Assembly: GCA_008330645.1 (NCBI GenBank)
Contig: VLTN01000016.1
Coordinates: 372,001-436,000, forward strand
Direction: 5' to 3'
Length of the DNA stretch: 64,000 bases
Source: Cafeteria roenbergensis
Taxonomy: Eukaryota; Sar; Bigyra; Bicosoecida; Cafeteriaceae
Part shown: piece by piece, positions 11,701 through 22,265 of the stretch
Position numbering within the stretch: position 1 is the first letter of the stretch
How the letters are laid out: the number at the start of each line of letters is the position of its first letter
The notes under the pieces: model-generated
What the model saw: only the letters and a program-made list of their open reading frames with translations
The model's database searches: none
What the model was told of the DNA's origin: nothing
Translations under genes and position numbers: made by a program

Positions 11701-12855
11701 TCGTCAAGCCAGCCGCCCCGGAAGGCCTTGGCGGCACCGGGCCCATCGGCGGCCCTCGGAACGCCCGCTGCAGGCATGAAGTCTGCATACTCAAGCGATG
11801 CTGGAACAGAGCCGGCTCGGCGCCTCTGCGAGTCCCGCGGCTTGGCTCCCGCCGCGTAGCCCTGTGCGGCCCGCGAGTCGGTGCCGGCCTTGGTCGGCGG
11901 AGCAGGCGTTCCGACCTCCAATGGCAAGTCGCTGTGCGACGCCCCCCACAGCCCGTCACCGTGCCCGGGTGCGCGCATGCCGATCCAGGCAACGTCGGCA
12001 GCCGCTGAGGCGATCGCGGCCACGCCATGCATCCCAGAAGCAGACGCAGCGGCGGCCAGCTGAGGCAGACGGCCTGGCGGAATGTCCGCGAGGTATGCCA
12101 TGACCGCTTGTTCCCTCAACGCGATCGGCTGGCCGGTGGTTGCCTTGCGCACTCTGCGACAACGGAGGCGGGGGGGGGGGATCGGAGAGGGGAAGGCGGG
12201 AGGGCGGGTGACCGAGTTGCACATGACCGGAGGAACGGAGCGCGATTCGCGGCAGCCGGGCTGCCCCCGCCCGCCGCGCGCGCCAGGCCTGCAGCACGGG
12301 CACGTGGCCCCATTGCTTACACCCAAAACTCCAACAGGCACCGGAGGCCGGCCCGGGTCGCCCCAGCGATGGCCACCTCGTGACTGAATACGTCGGCAAT
12401 TCCAGCACCTGCGAGAGGCGGCGAGACGGACCACGTCGGAGGCGCCGCGAGCGGGTTCGAGCCGGAGCACGCCCTGGCCAAGCGCAGCCACTGGGTTCGC
12501 AGCACAGCCCGGCCCGTCGCTCCGGGCCCGCCGGTCGTCGCGCGCGTCCGGGCTGGGGCGCAGCGGCGAGGCCGTGCCTCACTCGCAAGCTGGGGCCAAG
12601 GAAACGCTGCCGCCTCCTCCCCCGAGAGATGCAGCTTCCCGTCGTCACACTGCGAGGACACGGGGCGTCGCTTGTCGGCCGCGCGCAAAACGCCAGTCGC
12701 CCAGTGCGAGGCGCGCAACGGGAAAGGGCGGAGATGCCGTGCGGTCAGCGACTTGCTTCAGCCAAGGCGCGGGGGAAAACGCTTCTACTCACCGACACCA
12801 GCCGTGGGTGGGTGCCGGGCACATCCGCCACGGCCGTCCCTCCCCGCGCGGCCAT
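5739..12855 (-). CDS. Very long low-complexity protein, function unknown (about 2,210 residues)
   Basis: No family was recognised. Four exons fit: 12855-12793, 12649-12583, 12408-12321 and 12153-5739. All three introns (143-174 nt) are GT-AG and the phases match (0, 1, 2), which supports a real gene. The start context encodes MAARGGTAVADVPG, followed by a short ordered-looking region containing ADVFSHEVAIAGATRAGL and REQAVMAYLADIPPGRLPQL. The remainder is one continuous reading frame of 2,138 codons. It is dominated by Ala, Gly, Pro, Ser, Arg and acidic runs, with an HQ dipeptide run near 10875-10925 and a basic C-terminus ending QPPRA. A scaffold or nuclear disordered protein is possible, but nothing in the sequence assigns a function. 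Parts of the long exon could still contain unrecognised introns. Confidence 0.6.
10872..10925. repeat. Hexanucleotide-type repeat coding for alternating His-Gln
   Basis: The plus strand shows repeated CTGGTG units with small changes. On the minus strand this is (CAGCAC)n in frame, encoding an HQHQHQ run inside the long low-complexity protein. Such repeats are prone to length change. Confidence 0.8.
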
Positions 12856-13552
12856 CTACGAGAGCGAGCGCGCTCGCGCCCCGGCCCAGACCCTGCCACT
12901 GCCCGGGAGCGTGTGCCCGCCCTGCTGGAGTCGTCACTGCAGCAGGCTGAACTAGGCGGCAGTGACTCTCGCTCCAACTCTCGCACACAAATACGCGGCC
13001 AGCAGGCAAGCCGCGCCGCAATTGGAACTGCAGCTTTGGCGCGGCCGCACTCTAGGCCTGGCGCGTAGCGGTTGCACGCAAGGTCGAGTGGGTGATGGCG
13101 TGTGACGGCGCTTGGCATCGGCTGTGGCAGAGGTTGCTTGCCAGTGTTGAGGGAGCGCAGCGCAGAGCGTGTCGGGCGCTCTGCCCACACGGACATCAAC
13201 TCGTGGCATGGAGAAAAACTGGGGAGGGGAGAGGCCGGCTGCAGGCCCAGCAGCAGCGGCGGCAAAGGCGGCAAAGACGGCCTTCATCGGCACAAGGGCA
13301 GGGGCTGCCGCGCACACCCAGAACTTGCCAGGGTTGCCACGCGCGCCCCGGCCCGCGAGCGATGCAATGCCGCCCCGCCCCGCCCCGGCCCCAGCCCCGG
13401 CCCGTCAGAGGCGCGCGGAGGGAGAGAGAAAGGCGCCCCCCTCTGACGAGCCGGGTGCTGGCACGGGCCCGCAGCCGGAACGCCAGGCCGCTGTTGGCAA
13501 CCGAGCGAGGATGCGGAAGGCAGCGACAGGATGGGCCCGGGGCGCGGTGCGC
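12856..13552. other. Intergenic region between UQCRC2 and the long low-complexity gene
   Basis: This 697-bp region holds the 3' flank of UQCRC2 and the upstream region of the next minus-strand gene. An ATTGG/CCAAT pentamer occurs near 13020, about 165 bp upstream of the start codon at 12855. No RNA gene or convincing additional reading frame was seen. Confidence 0.4.
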
Positions 13553-15783
13553 TCACTGGAACTTGGAGGCGAAGCGGTCGAAGCGGGGCACGGACTCGAG
13601 GGCGCCGCGCACGCCGAGGGCAGGGTCGGCGGCGAGGCCGGCCTTGGCGACGGCGGCCACGTCAGCGGCGGTGATGCTGTCGTACTCGGCCAGGGTGGCG
13701 GCGACGGAGCCGGGGGTTCCAGTGGCGAGGACAGACTCGGCGATGATGTCCCGGCGGCCGGCGCGGGTGTCGGCGCGGGCGGCAAAGGCCATCTTGCAGG
13801 CGGCCACGGCGCGCTTCACCTCGCGCTCCTCAACGGCGCCTCCGGCGATGGCCTTGATGACGTCGGCGGCGATGTCAATGGCGGACGCCACGGCGGCGCT
13901 GGAGCCGGCGACGGCCTTGATGCCGAAGAGGCCGGAGTCGGAGTGGGAGAAGTTGAATGCCTCGAAGCCGGTGATGCCGGCGGCGGCGCCGCGGGACATG
14001 ACCTCGACAGCCTTGCAGCCGAACATGCCGACCTCCTTGCCCTTGACGGGGGCGCGGCCGATGATGGCGGCGAGCACCTCAGCGGCGCGGGCGGCCTTGG
14101 AGTTGGCCGCGGCGCCCTTGAGGCCCACCATCACGGTGGTGGCGCCGGGGGCGCGCACCAGGTTGGAGCCGCCCTCGAAGGGGCTGGGGGTGGCGTGAGA
14201 CTCGCCCGAGGGGAGGCCGAGGAAGGTGGCATCCATCATGTCGACGAGGGGCTCGTGGGGCACGTTGTTGGCCACGATGACGGCGTTGCCGGACACAAAC
14301 TGGGCACCGAGGTAGGAGCGGAGGGTGTCGGCGGTGAGGGCGCCGTAGTTGGCCTCCTCGGCGGCGAAGGCGTGGCCGAGGGGGGAGGCCAGGCCGTAGG
14401 CGGCGGCGTGGATGAGGTCCTCGTCGGCGGTGGAGCCGAGGCCGGCGGGGGTGCCGGTCTCGAGGTCGCCCGCGAGCACCTCCGACACCTCCCAAGCGGT
14501 GATGCGGGGCTGCATCACCGCCTCGGAGAGGGCGTCGGCGGCGAGGGGGAGCTCGTCGCGCAGGCACTCCATGCCGTAAGCGGTGCCCTCGCGGCCGGCG
14601 GTGGCGGAGAAGGAGCCGCCGAAGTTGTCAATGTCCCGGCGCAGCTTGTACGTGGAGCGGGCGCTGGTGCTGCGGAAAGCCATGGCCTGGAGCACGTGGG
14701 CAGTGCCGTGCACCACGTCGGCGCGGGACCCGGCGCCGACATAGAAGCCGAGGGAGGCGTTGTTGCCGTGGGTGTCCAGGGACACCACGCGCAGCCCGTT
14801 GGCCAGCTTCGTGGTCTTCACCTCGGTGGGGGCCAGCGCCGGCTGGGGGGTGGCCTTGGGCGTGCTGCGATGGGCGCGGAATCGCGAGCACGACATGCAG
14901 GGGCCAACGAGGGTGGAAAGCAGCGGAAAGGCGCACAAAGCGACCGGGCTCACGCCCACGACGAGCGCAGGGCCGTGGCGGGCACTGGAACGCGCGCGGG
15001 AGGGGGGTGGGGGGAGGCGGGGGGACCGGGGAGCCGCGGCGCCGCGCGACGACCGAGCATTGAACGAGGCGAGGTCAGTGACGAGATCCCCGCTCCGGCC
15101 ACGCCGCCCCTCCCCCTCCCGCCGAAGAGGGCCTGCGCGGGCCGGAGCCGGACCGCTCCGCCAGCAGGAGCCCCCCAGAGGCCAGCGGTGTACCCACGGG
15201 ATGCTGGCAAGCGGCACGGGGGTGGGGCGGGGCTGCGCGCGCGCGCGGCAAGGCCGCAGCTGCCGGGCACCTCGGGCGGCTCGCAGCTGCGCCGCTGGCG
15301 TCCGGCTGCGCGCGCCGTCCCCCCTGGCGGGCCTGGCTTCCCCCGCTCCCCCCGAGCGCCTCGGCCGGGCCCTTTGTGGCGGCCTGGGGGAGGGTGCGGC
15401 GCGGGCGCGGCCGGGGGAGGGCGCCGGCTTGCGTGTCACGCTCGCATCGCGCGGTGTTTTTGTGCGAGCCTCACCCCGGGAAGACCTCGTCGAGCGAGTT
15501 CTGCTTGGGCAGGTCGAAGAACCGCGCCATGGCGCCGGCGGCCTTGGCGTCCTGGGAGCGCACGGCCACCTCGGTGGACATGTGCCGGGCGGCGTTCTGC
15601 GGGGCGACGCGCGGGGGGGGCGGAGGAGCGGCGGGCGCGAGGCGGTCAGCACTGCGCACCTGGCGCCTCGAAAAGGGGCACGACGGCACGGGCTCGCCGC
15701 CGCGCGCGCGCGCTGGTGGCTCCGCGCCGCTGCGCGGCGGCCCGCTGGCCACTCACGGCAGCGCGGGAGGCGGCAGCCCTCAT
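13553..15783 (-). CDS. UQCRC2: Cytochrome bc1 complex core protein 2 (UQCRC2-like, M16 family)
   Basis: This is a core subunit of mitochondrial respiratory complex III. Exons 15783-15757, 15596-15475 and 14864-13553 join in frame to give 486 residues; the human protein has 453. The 27-nt first exon gives MRAAASRAA, the start of an Ala/Arg-rich mitochondrial presequence that continues to NAARHMS. The mature part contains KLANGLRVVSLDTHGNNASL, the M16 helix GTAHVLQAMAF, GMECLRDELPLAADALSEAV, the YLGAQFVSGNAVIV segment and FNFSHSDSGLFGIKAV; the last is close to core protein 2. The zinc site HxxEH of active processing peptidases is absent at the equivalent helix, as expected for core 2. MPP-alpha is the main alternative. 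Intron 2 (610 nt) is the longest intron in the window. Confidence 0.88.
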
Positions 15784-16580
15784 GATGCTCCTCTGCTCGT
15801 CCGCTGAGAGGGGGTGAGCGCAGCGTTGCGAGGCGCCATGCCTGATCGCAGCCGGCAGAGGCGCAGGCAAAGCGAGCGACGGACCGGATCCGGCAGAGCC
15901 GCGGCCAGTTTGGGACGCCCGCGCGGGCCCCCGCGGCCGCGGGGCTGGAGGCAGCGCCCGTGGCGCCCGTGAAGGCGGCGGGAGTCAGCGATGCGCGCCG
16001 ATTGGGGCGGGATTGGCGGGCTGGCGCGCGGCCAGTGCGGCCGAACGCTGCGCGCGGTCGTGCTGGGGAGCTGCAATATTTGCCTCGCGGCCCAGTTGCA
16101 GCCGGAGCGACGCCAAGCCCGGGTGCCGCAGCACTCGCTCAGGCGGCCGCAAGCGCAGCTCCTGCGCAGGCTCCGAGGCTCCAGGCAGGTTGTGAGTGCG
16201 GAGACCCTGGTGGGTGGGCTTGCCCCGTGGTCCAGGGAGTTGCGCCTGCCCCGAGGGCTGGCGAACGGTCTCCTCGCGGAGTCGCCCTGCCGGCAATCGC
16301 TCCACACCCTGGCGCTCCCGCGGTGGAGGCTGGGCGTCGCCCCCGCGCGCGCGCGCCAGCCGGGTCCCTCATGTGCGGGCGCTGCGCCGCTTCCAGTGTG
16401 CGCTGCCCGGGAATCGCGGGCCGCCCGCGGCCTGCGAGGGCGCAGGGCACGCGAACGCCCTCTTGATCGTCGGCGGCCTCACATGTCCTCCGTCGGCGCT
16501 GCCCCGCCCGTCGCTCCCGCAGACAGCCCGCCCGCTTCGCCGCCGGTGCCCGACCGGACAAGCTTGCTCTTTCGCCAGGC
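15784..16580. promoter_or_regulatory. Shared upstream region of divergent UQCRC2 and the CaaX-protein gene
   Basis: These 797 bp lie between divergent start codons. Two ATTGG (inverted CCAAT) pentamers lie close together near 15998-16015, and an AT-richer patch containing CAATATTTGCC lies near 16075. No RNA gene or supported coding region was seen. Assignment as promoter is positional inference. Confidence 0.4.
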
Positions 16581-19500
16581 ATGGACTTTTTCCGGCCGCA
16601 GCCTTCCCCTCGCGGGTCTGCTGGCGCCGCCTCTGTCGGCTCGGTTCGCGGCTCCCACGGAGGGAGCGCCATGGGCGCACCCAGGGGGCGCGTCGGGGCG
16701 CCCCCGCTTGCCAGGCTCCCCGAGGACGAGGCGGCCGCCCCGTCGGACCCGGTCGAGGCCCTCTCCCAAGCCGCCAAGTCCGACTTCGCCGCAGGCAGCG
16801 CGCTCATGAGCCTCCTGCCGCTCTCGGCCCGCTCCACCACGATCCGCATCCGAGGCATGATCGAGGAGATGATCAAGCAGAAGTCTGCCGCCGAGGCCCA
16901 GCGGTCCGAGGCCGCCCAGGCCCTCGCGATGCAGCGGGCGGACGCGAGCGCCGCCGGCTTCGACCCTGACGAGGACCCCGAGAAGCTCGCGGCTGACATT
17001 GCAAAGGCTGCCGCCCAGGTCAAGGAGTTCAAGGCCAAGCAGGAGGCGCAGAAGCGCAAGGCCGCAAGGGCCGCGGCTGGCAAGGGCGGCGGCGCCGCCG
17101 TCCCGGCCGACGAGGCCGCAGCCGAGCCAAGCGCCCGCGCCCTGGCCATCCAGCGCCTCCAGCAAGCGGTCTTCCGCCTGCGCCGCGAGGTGGCCTCCGC
17201 CAAGGCAGAGCAGTCCGAGCTCGGCAACGCCCTCATGCGGTCTGCCACCCGGCTGGAGGACGCTCGCTCCACCGCCTCCTTCGTCGTTTCGAAGCGCCGC
17301 GCCGCTGACGAAGAGCTCCACCTGGTCAAGCGCGCGTGGGCGCAGCGCTCCCTGGAGACCCGCCGCCTCTTCCCCCTCGTGGTGGCCACCGCGGCGCAGC
17401 TGCACGAGCTGGAGGCGTCCTCCGAGGCCGCGCTCAACGCCGCCGTCGTCAGCGCGGCCCACGGCGCCTCCGGCGCTTCTGCCGCCAGCTCAGCCGGAGC
17501 GACGCGCTCGTTGGCAGGGTCCATGACCGACCCCGATGCGGCTGCCGGCTCCACGGCGGAGAGCCTCAAGAACGTGCTGGCCAAAATTGTGTCGGCGCAG
17601 GCCCAGCACGAGCCCCCGGCGTCGCCTAGCGGCACTGAGGGCGCAGGGGACGGCCAGCAGCAGAGCATGGTGCACGCCTTGTTCCACGCGCTCGGCTGGA
17701 GCGACATGGTGGACCAGGCGCCCGGGGCCGCCGCTGCGGCCGCTGCCGCTGGAGGAGAAGGCGGCGGCAAGGACGCCGTCACTATGGTGAGCGACAAGTC
17801 GGGCGACCTGCTTCGCTTCCTGGACGGCCTGGGTGCCGGCAGCTCCGACCTCTTCGCCACTGGCGACGAGTCTGCTCGCGAGGCTGCGGCCGAGGGCGAT
17901 TCCGAGAAGAAGGACCAGTCCCCCGAAGACTGGAAGCGCCGCCGCAACGACGTCTTCAAGCTGCTTTGCCAGCGCGCGGACGCGCTCATTCAGTCGATGG
18001 ACCCGCCCCCCGCCAAGCCGGCAGACCAGCCGCCCGCGTCCGGCCCCCAGGGCAGACAGGGCCGCGGCGGCAAGGGGGCGCGCTCCCAGCGGGGCGCGGC
18101 GCCCGCCGCCGCCGCCGCCGCCAAGCCCAGCGCCACGCCCGACCACGCGGAGGTGCAGACGAGCAAGGGCCTGAGCGCGGCGGACCGCGCGCTCGGAACC
18201 TCCCGCGCCGTCGGCACCGCGAAGGAGCTCAACGGACAAATCGCAGTGGAGGCGCTGGCCTGGACGGCGCTTGCGTTTGCGGCGCCGGCGAGTCTCTCGG
18301 CGGCCATCGCGGAGGCGCTGCCGAGCACGTCGTGGGCGATGCCCCGGTCGTCTGCCGCGTTTGAAAAGGTGCAGGCCCGCTGCGCAAAGGCCGCCGCCGA
18401 CGTGCGGGCGCGCGGGGAGCCGGAAGACGCTGCGCTTGCAGCCTCGGCGGAGGCGCGCGTTGCCGCCACCGCCCTGGACGTGGCGACCGACCTTGTCGGC
18501 TGGGCGGAGGGCCTCAACGCTGAGCCCATCGAGTCTGGGCGCACGGTGACCCCGGTGGTCGCCGGCGTGCTGGGCGAGGAGGGCTCCGGGCCGGGCTGGC
18601 TGCTGGCGTGGGCGCCGTGGCTGCCGCTTCCCTCGCGCCTGCACCGGCAGGCCATGTCTCTCGTGGTGGCCGGCAACGTGTCGGTGGTGTCGCGCTTCAA
18701 CCGCAGCGTGGCGCTCCAGGAGCTGCAGGAGGCGAGGGTGGCGGGCGCGCCGGCGGGCATGCTGCTGGACTGGATCCAGGGGTGCGCCGCCGCGCGCAGC
18801 AACACCAACGCCGTGTTCCCGGCCGGCACGCCGTACGACGGCGTGGCGAGCACCGCCGGGCTCCTCGGCAACCCGACAACGCCCGAGGCGCGGCTTCCCG
18901 AGGGCGTGGCCGGAACGCTGGGGCGCGTCGGCTTCCAGGCCGACAGCGCGTGGAAGGTCATTGGCCGGCATATCATCGGGAACGGCGCCTCTGGCCGCGG
19001 CATCGGGCCCCAGGGCACCGTTGCGGGCCCGGCGGGCGCCTTCGTGGCGATGGCCGTTCAGGCGCCCATGAGCTTCGCCCGCAAGGTTGTGAGCATCGGC
19101 ACGGAGCTCGGCATCGTCGTGGACAAGGCCACGGGGGCGCGCGACGGCGGCGGCGGAACGCTCCCGGGGGGCAAGCAGCTCCTGCCGGGGGCGCGCCGCG
19201 TCCCGGGGGCGCAGCGCAGCTCGGACCTCGTGACCCACGCAATGGTGGCGTTCGCCAGCCACTCGGCACCGCTGCGCGAGGCGTTGCAGGTGGCCGCGGA
19301 CGACGGGGAGAGCTGGTCCGAGGTCCACAGCAAGGCCCAGCCGGGCGCCTCGGGCATCATGCTCCCGTCCACCATCGGCGCCGAGCTCTGCCTGGCTGCG
19401 CGCGACGAGGTGACCGGCCCCCGCGGCGCAGCGGCTCTGCTTCACGCGCTCAACGTTGCCCGCGGTCGCGTCGTGGCCGGCGGAGGCGGGTTCGCCACGA

Positions 19501-21923
19501 CCGCCGGCGACGCTCTCCCGTGCCCCAGCTCCTACCTGGTGCCGACTCCCGCCGCGCTGGCCGAGACTCGCGTTCTCTTCCCCATGGCGGAGACGATGCA
19601 CAACGCCCTCTTCGACTCCATCGCGGACAGCCTGGTGCGCGCCTCCCTGCCCGCCGATGCCTCGGAGCAGGCCTTCACGGCGGCCGCGGGCGAGGCCCGG
19701 CGCGTCGGCCTGCCCCTCGGCCAGCTTCGCACGGCTCTGCCGGAGGTGTACCACGTCCTGCTGGCGTGCCCGGAGTTCACCCTGACCGCCGTCTCGGTCG
19801 ACCCCGCCGCCGACGCCATCGTGGAGTCGGAGGGGCGCCTCGCCAACACGGTCCTTCCCGTCCCTGCCGCGGGCCGCACCGTGAGGCAGGCCGCCGAGGA
19901 CCTGCTGGCCGCCCTGTGCCCGGAGGAGGACGGCGCCGGGGCGGCGTCCGCCTCCAAGCCCGACCAGGAGGTCGCCTCGGCCTCGGCCACGCTGACCGAG
20001 GCCGCGGAGCTCGCAACCGGGATCGCCGCCGCCATCGTCGGCGGTCGCTGCATGACGGGCCGCGCCAACGAGCACGCCCGCTTCGCCGTGCTCGCGCTGC
20101 TGCGGCCGGACCTCTGCCGCGTCACCCGGGACTCCTTCCACCTGTTCATGCGCGAGGTGGCCCGCTCGTCCGGCCTGGGCGAGCGCATCGACGACAGCGA
20201 GGCATGCCACCAGCTCCGCTTCGCCACGCCCAGCGAGGCCATGCTCCGCGCCCTCGCCGCCCAGGTGGCCGACACCCGGCCGACCCGGGCAGAGCTGGAG
20301 GCGGGAGCGAGCGCGACAGGCAACAACGCCGCCATCGCAGCCCAGACGGCCCTCCGCTCGGCCGAGGCGGCGGAGCAGGAGGTGGTGGACGTGCTCGCGG
20401 CTCTCAAGAAGAGCGGCGGCGCCGTCGACGGCGAGGCGGCCAGCCAGCCCAAGGCGGAGGACGAGCCCTCTGACGTGCTGTCCGTGCCCAGCGGCGCGAT
20501 GCGGTTCATGGTCGAGGCGCTGGAGGCTGCCAAGGCGGCGGCGAGCGCGTCTGCCCGCGCCGCGGCGGCAGCCAAGGACGTGGAGCGCGTCACTGCTCCG
20601 GGCAGCGGCGACAAGGCTGCGTCCAAGGAGCAGCTGTCCTTCGTCAGCGCGGCGGCCGCACGCGCCGGGGACGCTGCCGAGGCCGCGATGGCCGCCTTCA
20701 GGCGCGCCCAGGCGGCCCAGGCGTCCGCCGAGGCTGGCCGCGTGGACGCGCGGCTCAAGGCTATGAACAACGAGGTGGCGCCCGAGTGGCTGTCCGACCC
20801 CGTCGAGGTCGTGGCCAACCGCTACGCCTCCCTCGCCTTCCTCCTGCAGCGCGCCGCCGGGCACTTGCTGGTGCAGGCGTCGTCGTCGTCGTCGGCTGCC
20901 CGGCCGTCGCTGGCTGCCGCCGCGGAGCGCGAGGCACGCAAGCTGGCCGCCGCAGGTCCGGGCGCCGGCGTGGACCCTGCCCTGGTCTTCCTGGCTGCCC
21001 ACCGCATGAGCGCGGGATGGAGCCAGGACGAGCACGCCAAGCGCCTCGCCCTGGTCCGGGCGCAGGACGCCCAGCGAGTCAGCGCGGCGGGCCGCGGCAG
21101 CGAAGTGGTCGGCTCTGCCGCACCCAGCCAGGGCCCGTTCAAGGCGCCCGCAGGCAAGCCCTCAGCAGCCGCAGCTGCCTCTGCCGCCGGCCACGGCTCG
21201 GGGGCGTTCCTGGGTGACGGCGGGCTCAGCAAGCAGGCGGACCCGCAGCAGGGCACGCCGCCCGACGCAGCCGCCTCCGCGGCTGGGTTCGACGTGACGT
21301 CGTGGATCGGCGGCAGCTGCCTGGGCTACTCGGCCGCCGAAGAGGACCCGACGGCGGCGGGCGGCCGCAAGGCCGGCCGCGGAGGCAGCTCCAGCGCGCT
21401 GAACCGCGACCTCATCATGCTTTCCAACCCCGGCGGCCAGGACGCGGAAGCCGGCGACCCGGAAGAGGCGGACCCTGCGGACATGCTCCCCGGCGGAGGC
21501 GGCGGCGGCGGCGGCAGCGCTCGCAACGACCCGTCGCGAAGCACCATGCTCGATGGCTCCGCTTCGCTCCCGGCGTCGGTGGCCGGCCGTGGCTTCGTCT
21601 CCGACAAGGTCGGGTTCCAGACTATGCCAGGGCACGGGGGCGAAGGTCAGCTCTCCTCCAGCGAGCTCGCCAAGGCCGATGCGAGCCTGACGGCGGAGGA
21701 AAGGGCAGCTGTGGAGGTCGAGCGGGCGCTGCGCCGCGGAGAGCAGCAGAAGCGTCTCCAGGCTGCTGCCTGGTCCAACGCCGACATGCTCAAGATGCAG
21801 GAAGACGCGCGCCTCGCCCACCAGGAGCGGGAGTACCGCGCCAAGAACCCAGACCACGGTGTTCCCCTCAGCGGCGTGCGCAGCGTGTGCGCTTCTCCAG
21901 AGGAGTCCTGCTCAGTCATGTGA
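16581..21923 (+). CDS. 1,780-residue helical protein of unknown function with C-terminal CaaX box
   Basis: This is a single uninterrupted exon and no known family was recognised. The N-terminal third (about residues 60-260) is Ala/Glu/Lys-rich with heptad-like segments such as IRGMIEEMIKQKSAAEAQRS and AQVKEFKAKQEAQKRKAA, suggesting coiled coil. The middle contains hydrophobic ordered-looking stretches, including GPGWLLAWAPWLPLPSRLHR and LRPDLCRVTRDSFHLFMREV. Another Ala-rich helical region follows, then a disordered tail with a Gly run. The last four residues are CSVM, a textbook prenylation motif; terminal Met favours farnesyltransferase. Membrane attachment is therefore inferred. Long frames on the opposite strand (for example 17490-21035) were judged to be shadows. 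Confidence 0.75.
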   Translation: MDFFRPQPSPRGSAGAASVGSVRGSHGGSAMGAPRGRVGAPPLARLPEDEAAAPSDPVEALSQAAKSDFAAGSALMSLLPLSARSTTIRIRGMIEEMIKQKSAAEAQRSEAAQALAMQRADASAAGFDPDEDPEKLAADIAKAAAQVKEFKAKQEAQKRKAARAAAGKGGGAAVPADEAAAEPSARALAIQRLQQAVFRLRREVASAKAEQSELGNALMRSATRLEDARSTASFVVSKRRAADEELHLVKRAWAQRSLETRRLFPLVVATAAQLHELEASSEAALNAAVVSAAHGASGASAASSAGATRSLAGSMTDPDAAAGSTAESLKNVLAKIVSAQAQHEPPASPSGTEGAGDGQQQSMVHALFHALGWSDMVDQAPGAAAAAAAAGGEGGGKDAVTMVSDKSGDLLRFLDGLGAGSSDLFATGDESAREAAAEGDSEKKDQSPEDWKRRRNDVFKLLCQRADALIQSMDPPPAKPADQPPASGPQGRQGRGGKGARSQRGAAPAAAAAAKPSATPDHAEVQTSKGLSAADRALGTSRAVGTAKELNGQIAVEALAWTALAFAAPASLSAAIAEALPSTSWAMPRSSAAFEKVQARCAKAAADVRARGEPEDAALAASAEARVAATALDVATDLVGWAEGLNAEPIESGRTVTPVVAGVLGEEGSGPGWLLAWAPWLPLPSRLHRQAMSLVVAGNVSVVSRFNRSVALQELQEARVAGAPAGMLLDWIQGCAAARSNTNAVFPAGTPYDGVASTAGLLGNPTTPEARLPEGVAGTLGRVGFQADSAWKVIGRHIIGNGASGRGIGPQGTVAGPAGAFVAMAVQAPMSFARKVVSIGTELGIVVDKATGARDGGGGTLPGGKQLLPGARRVPGAQRSSDLVTHAMVAFASHSAPLREALQVAADDGESWSEVHSKAQPGASGIMLPSTIGAELCLAARDEVTGPRGAAALLHALNVARGRVVAGGGGFATTAGDALPCPSSYLVPTPAALAETRVLFPMAETMHNALFDSIADSLVRASLPADASEQAFTAAAGEARRVGLPLGQLRTALPEVYHVLLACPEFTLTAVSVDPAADAIVESEGRLANTVLPVPAAGRTVRQAAEDLLAALCPEEDGAGAASASKPDQEVASASATLTEAAELATGIAAAIVGGRCMTGRANEHARFAVLALLRPDLCRVTRDSFHLFMREVARSSGLGERIDDSEACHQLRFATPSEAMLRALAAQVADTRPTRAELEAGASATGNNAAIAAQTALRSAEAAEQEVVDVLAALKKSGGAVDGEAASQPKAEDEPSDVLSVPSGAMRFMVEALEAAKAAASASARAAAAAKDVERVTAPGSGDKAASKEQLSFVSAAAARAGDAAEAAMAAFRRAQAAQASAEAGRVDARLKAMNNEVAPEWLSDPVEVVANRYASLAFLLQRAAGHLLVQASSSSSAARPSLAAAAEREARKLAAAGPGAGVDPALVFLAAHRMSAGWSQDEHAKRLALVRAQDAQRVSAAGRGSEVVGSAAPSQGPFKAPAGKPSAAAAASAAGHGSGAFLGDGGLSKQADPQQGTPPDAAASAAGFDVTSWIGGSCLGYSAAEEDPTAAGGRKAGRGGSSSALNRDLIMLSNPGGQDAEAGDPEEADPADMLPGGGGGGGGSARNDPSRSTMLDGSASLPASVAGRGFVSDKVGFQTMPGHGGEGQLSSSELAKADASLTAEERAAVEVERALRRGEQQKRLQAAAWSNADMLKMQEDARLAHQEREYRAKNPDHGVPLSGVRSVCASPEESCSVM

Positions 21924-22265
21924 GCGCTCTTTGGCAAAAACGCGGCTTGGTGCTTGGTGCGTCGTGGGGACTCGGCCTCGTGCGACTTGGCCGTTCAGGG
22001 ACTGCGCTTGTGTGGGGGACGTGTTCAACTTTGCAACGTGCATTGCGCTCGCGCTGCCCTTGGTGGCGCCGCAGCGCGCATTCGCACGCGCACACATACA
22101 CATGCACATACACACACACACATGCATTGCGAAGCTCGGTGGGCCGGTTCATCTCACCGGCCTCAACAAGCAGGCTGCACGACCGCTTCTGCAATGCCCT
22201 GCACAAGTCAGTGAGGAAGAGGGCGCTACTCGGCCGTCAGTTTCGACAGCAGCAGCCGTGAGCTG
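21924..22265. other. Convergent intergenic region with CA-rich repeat
   Basis: This is the 3' junction of the CaaX-protein gene (+) and the DMT transporter (-). It contains a CA/CACA-rich tract at about 22079-22126. No gene was seen. Confidence 0.5.
22079..22126. repeat. (CA)n-rich microsatellite
   Basis: Alternating CA with ATG interruptions on the plus strand, in a convergent 3' flank. Similar CA/TG tracts lie near 24151-24193 and 32189-32208 and a shorter one near 44941-44960, all outside coding exons. Confidence 0.8.

Noticed and set aside
13169-15817. 882-codon plus-strand frame over UQCRC2
   Set aside because: It is Gly-rich shadow sequence. The minus strand encodes a clear complex III core protein with spliced presequence exons.
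17490-21035. 1,181-codon open frame on the minus strand opposite the CaaX-protein gene
   Set aside because: Strongly GC-rich codons leave the opposite strand free of stops. The translation is compositionally biased with no recognisable motif, while the plus frame is longer, has a good start and ends in a meaningful CaaX motif.
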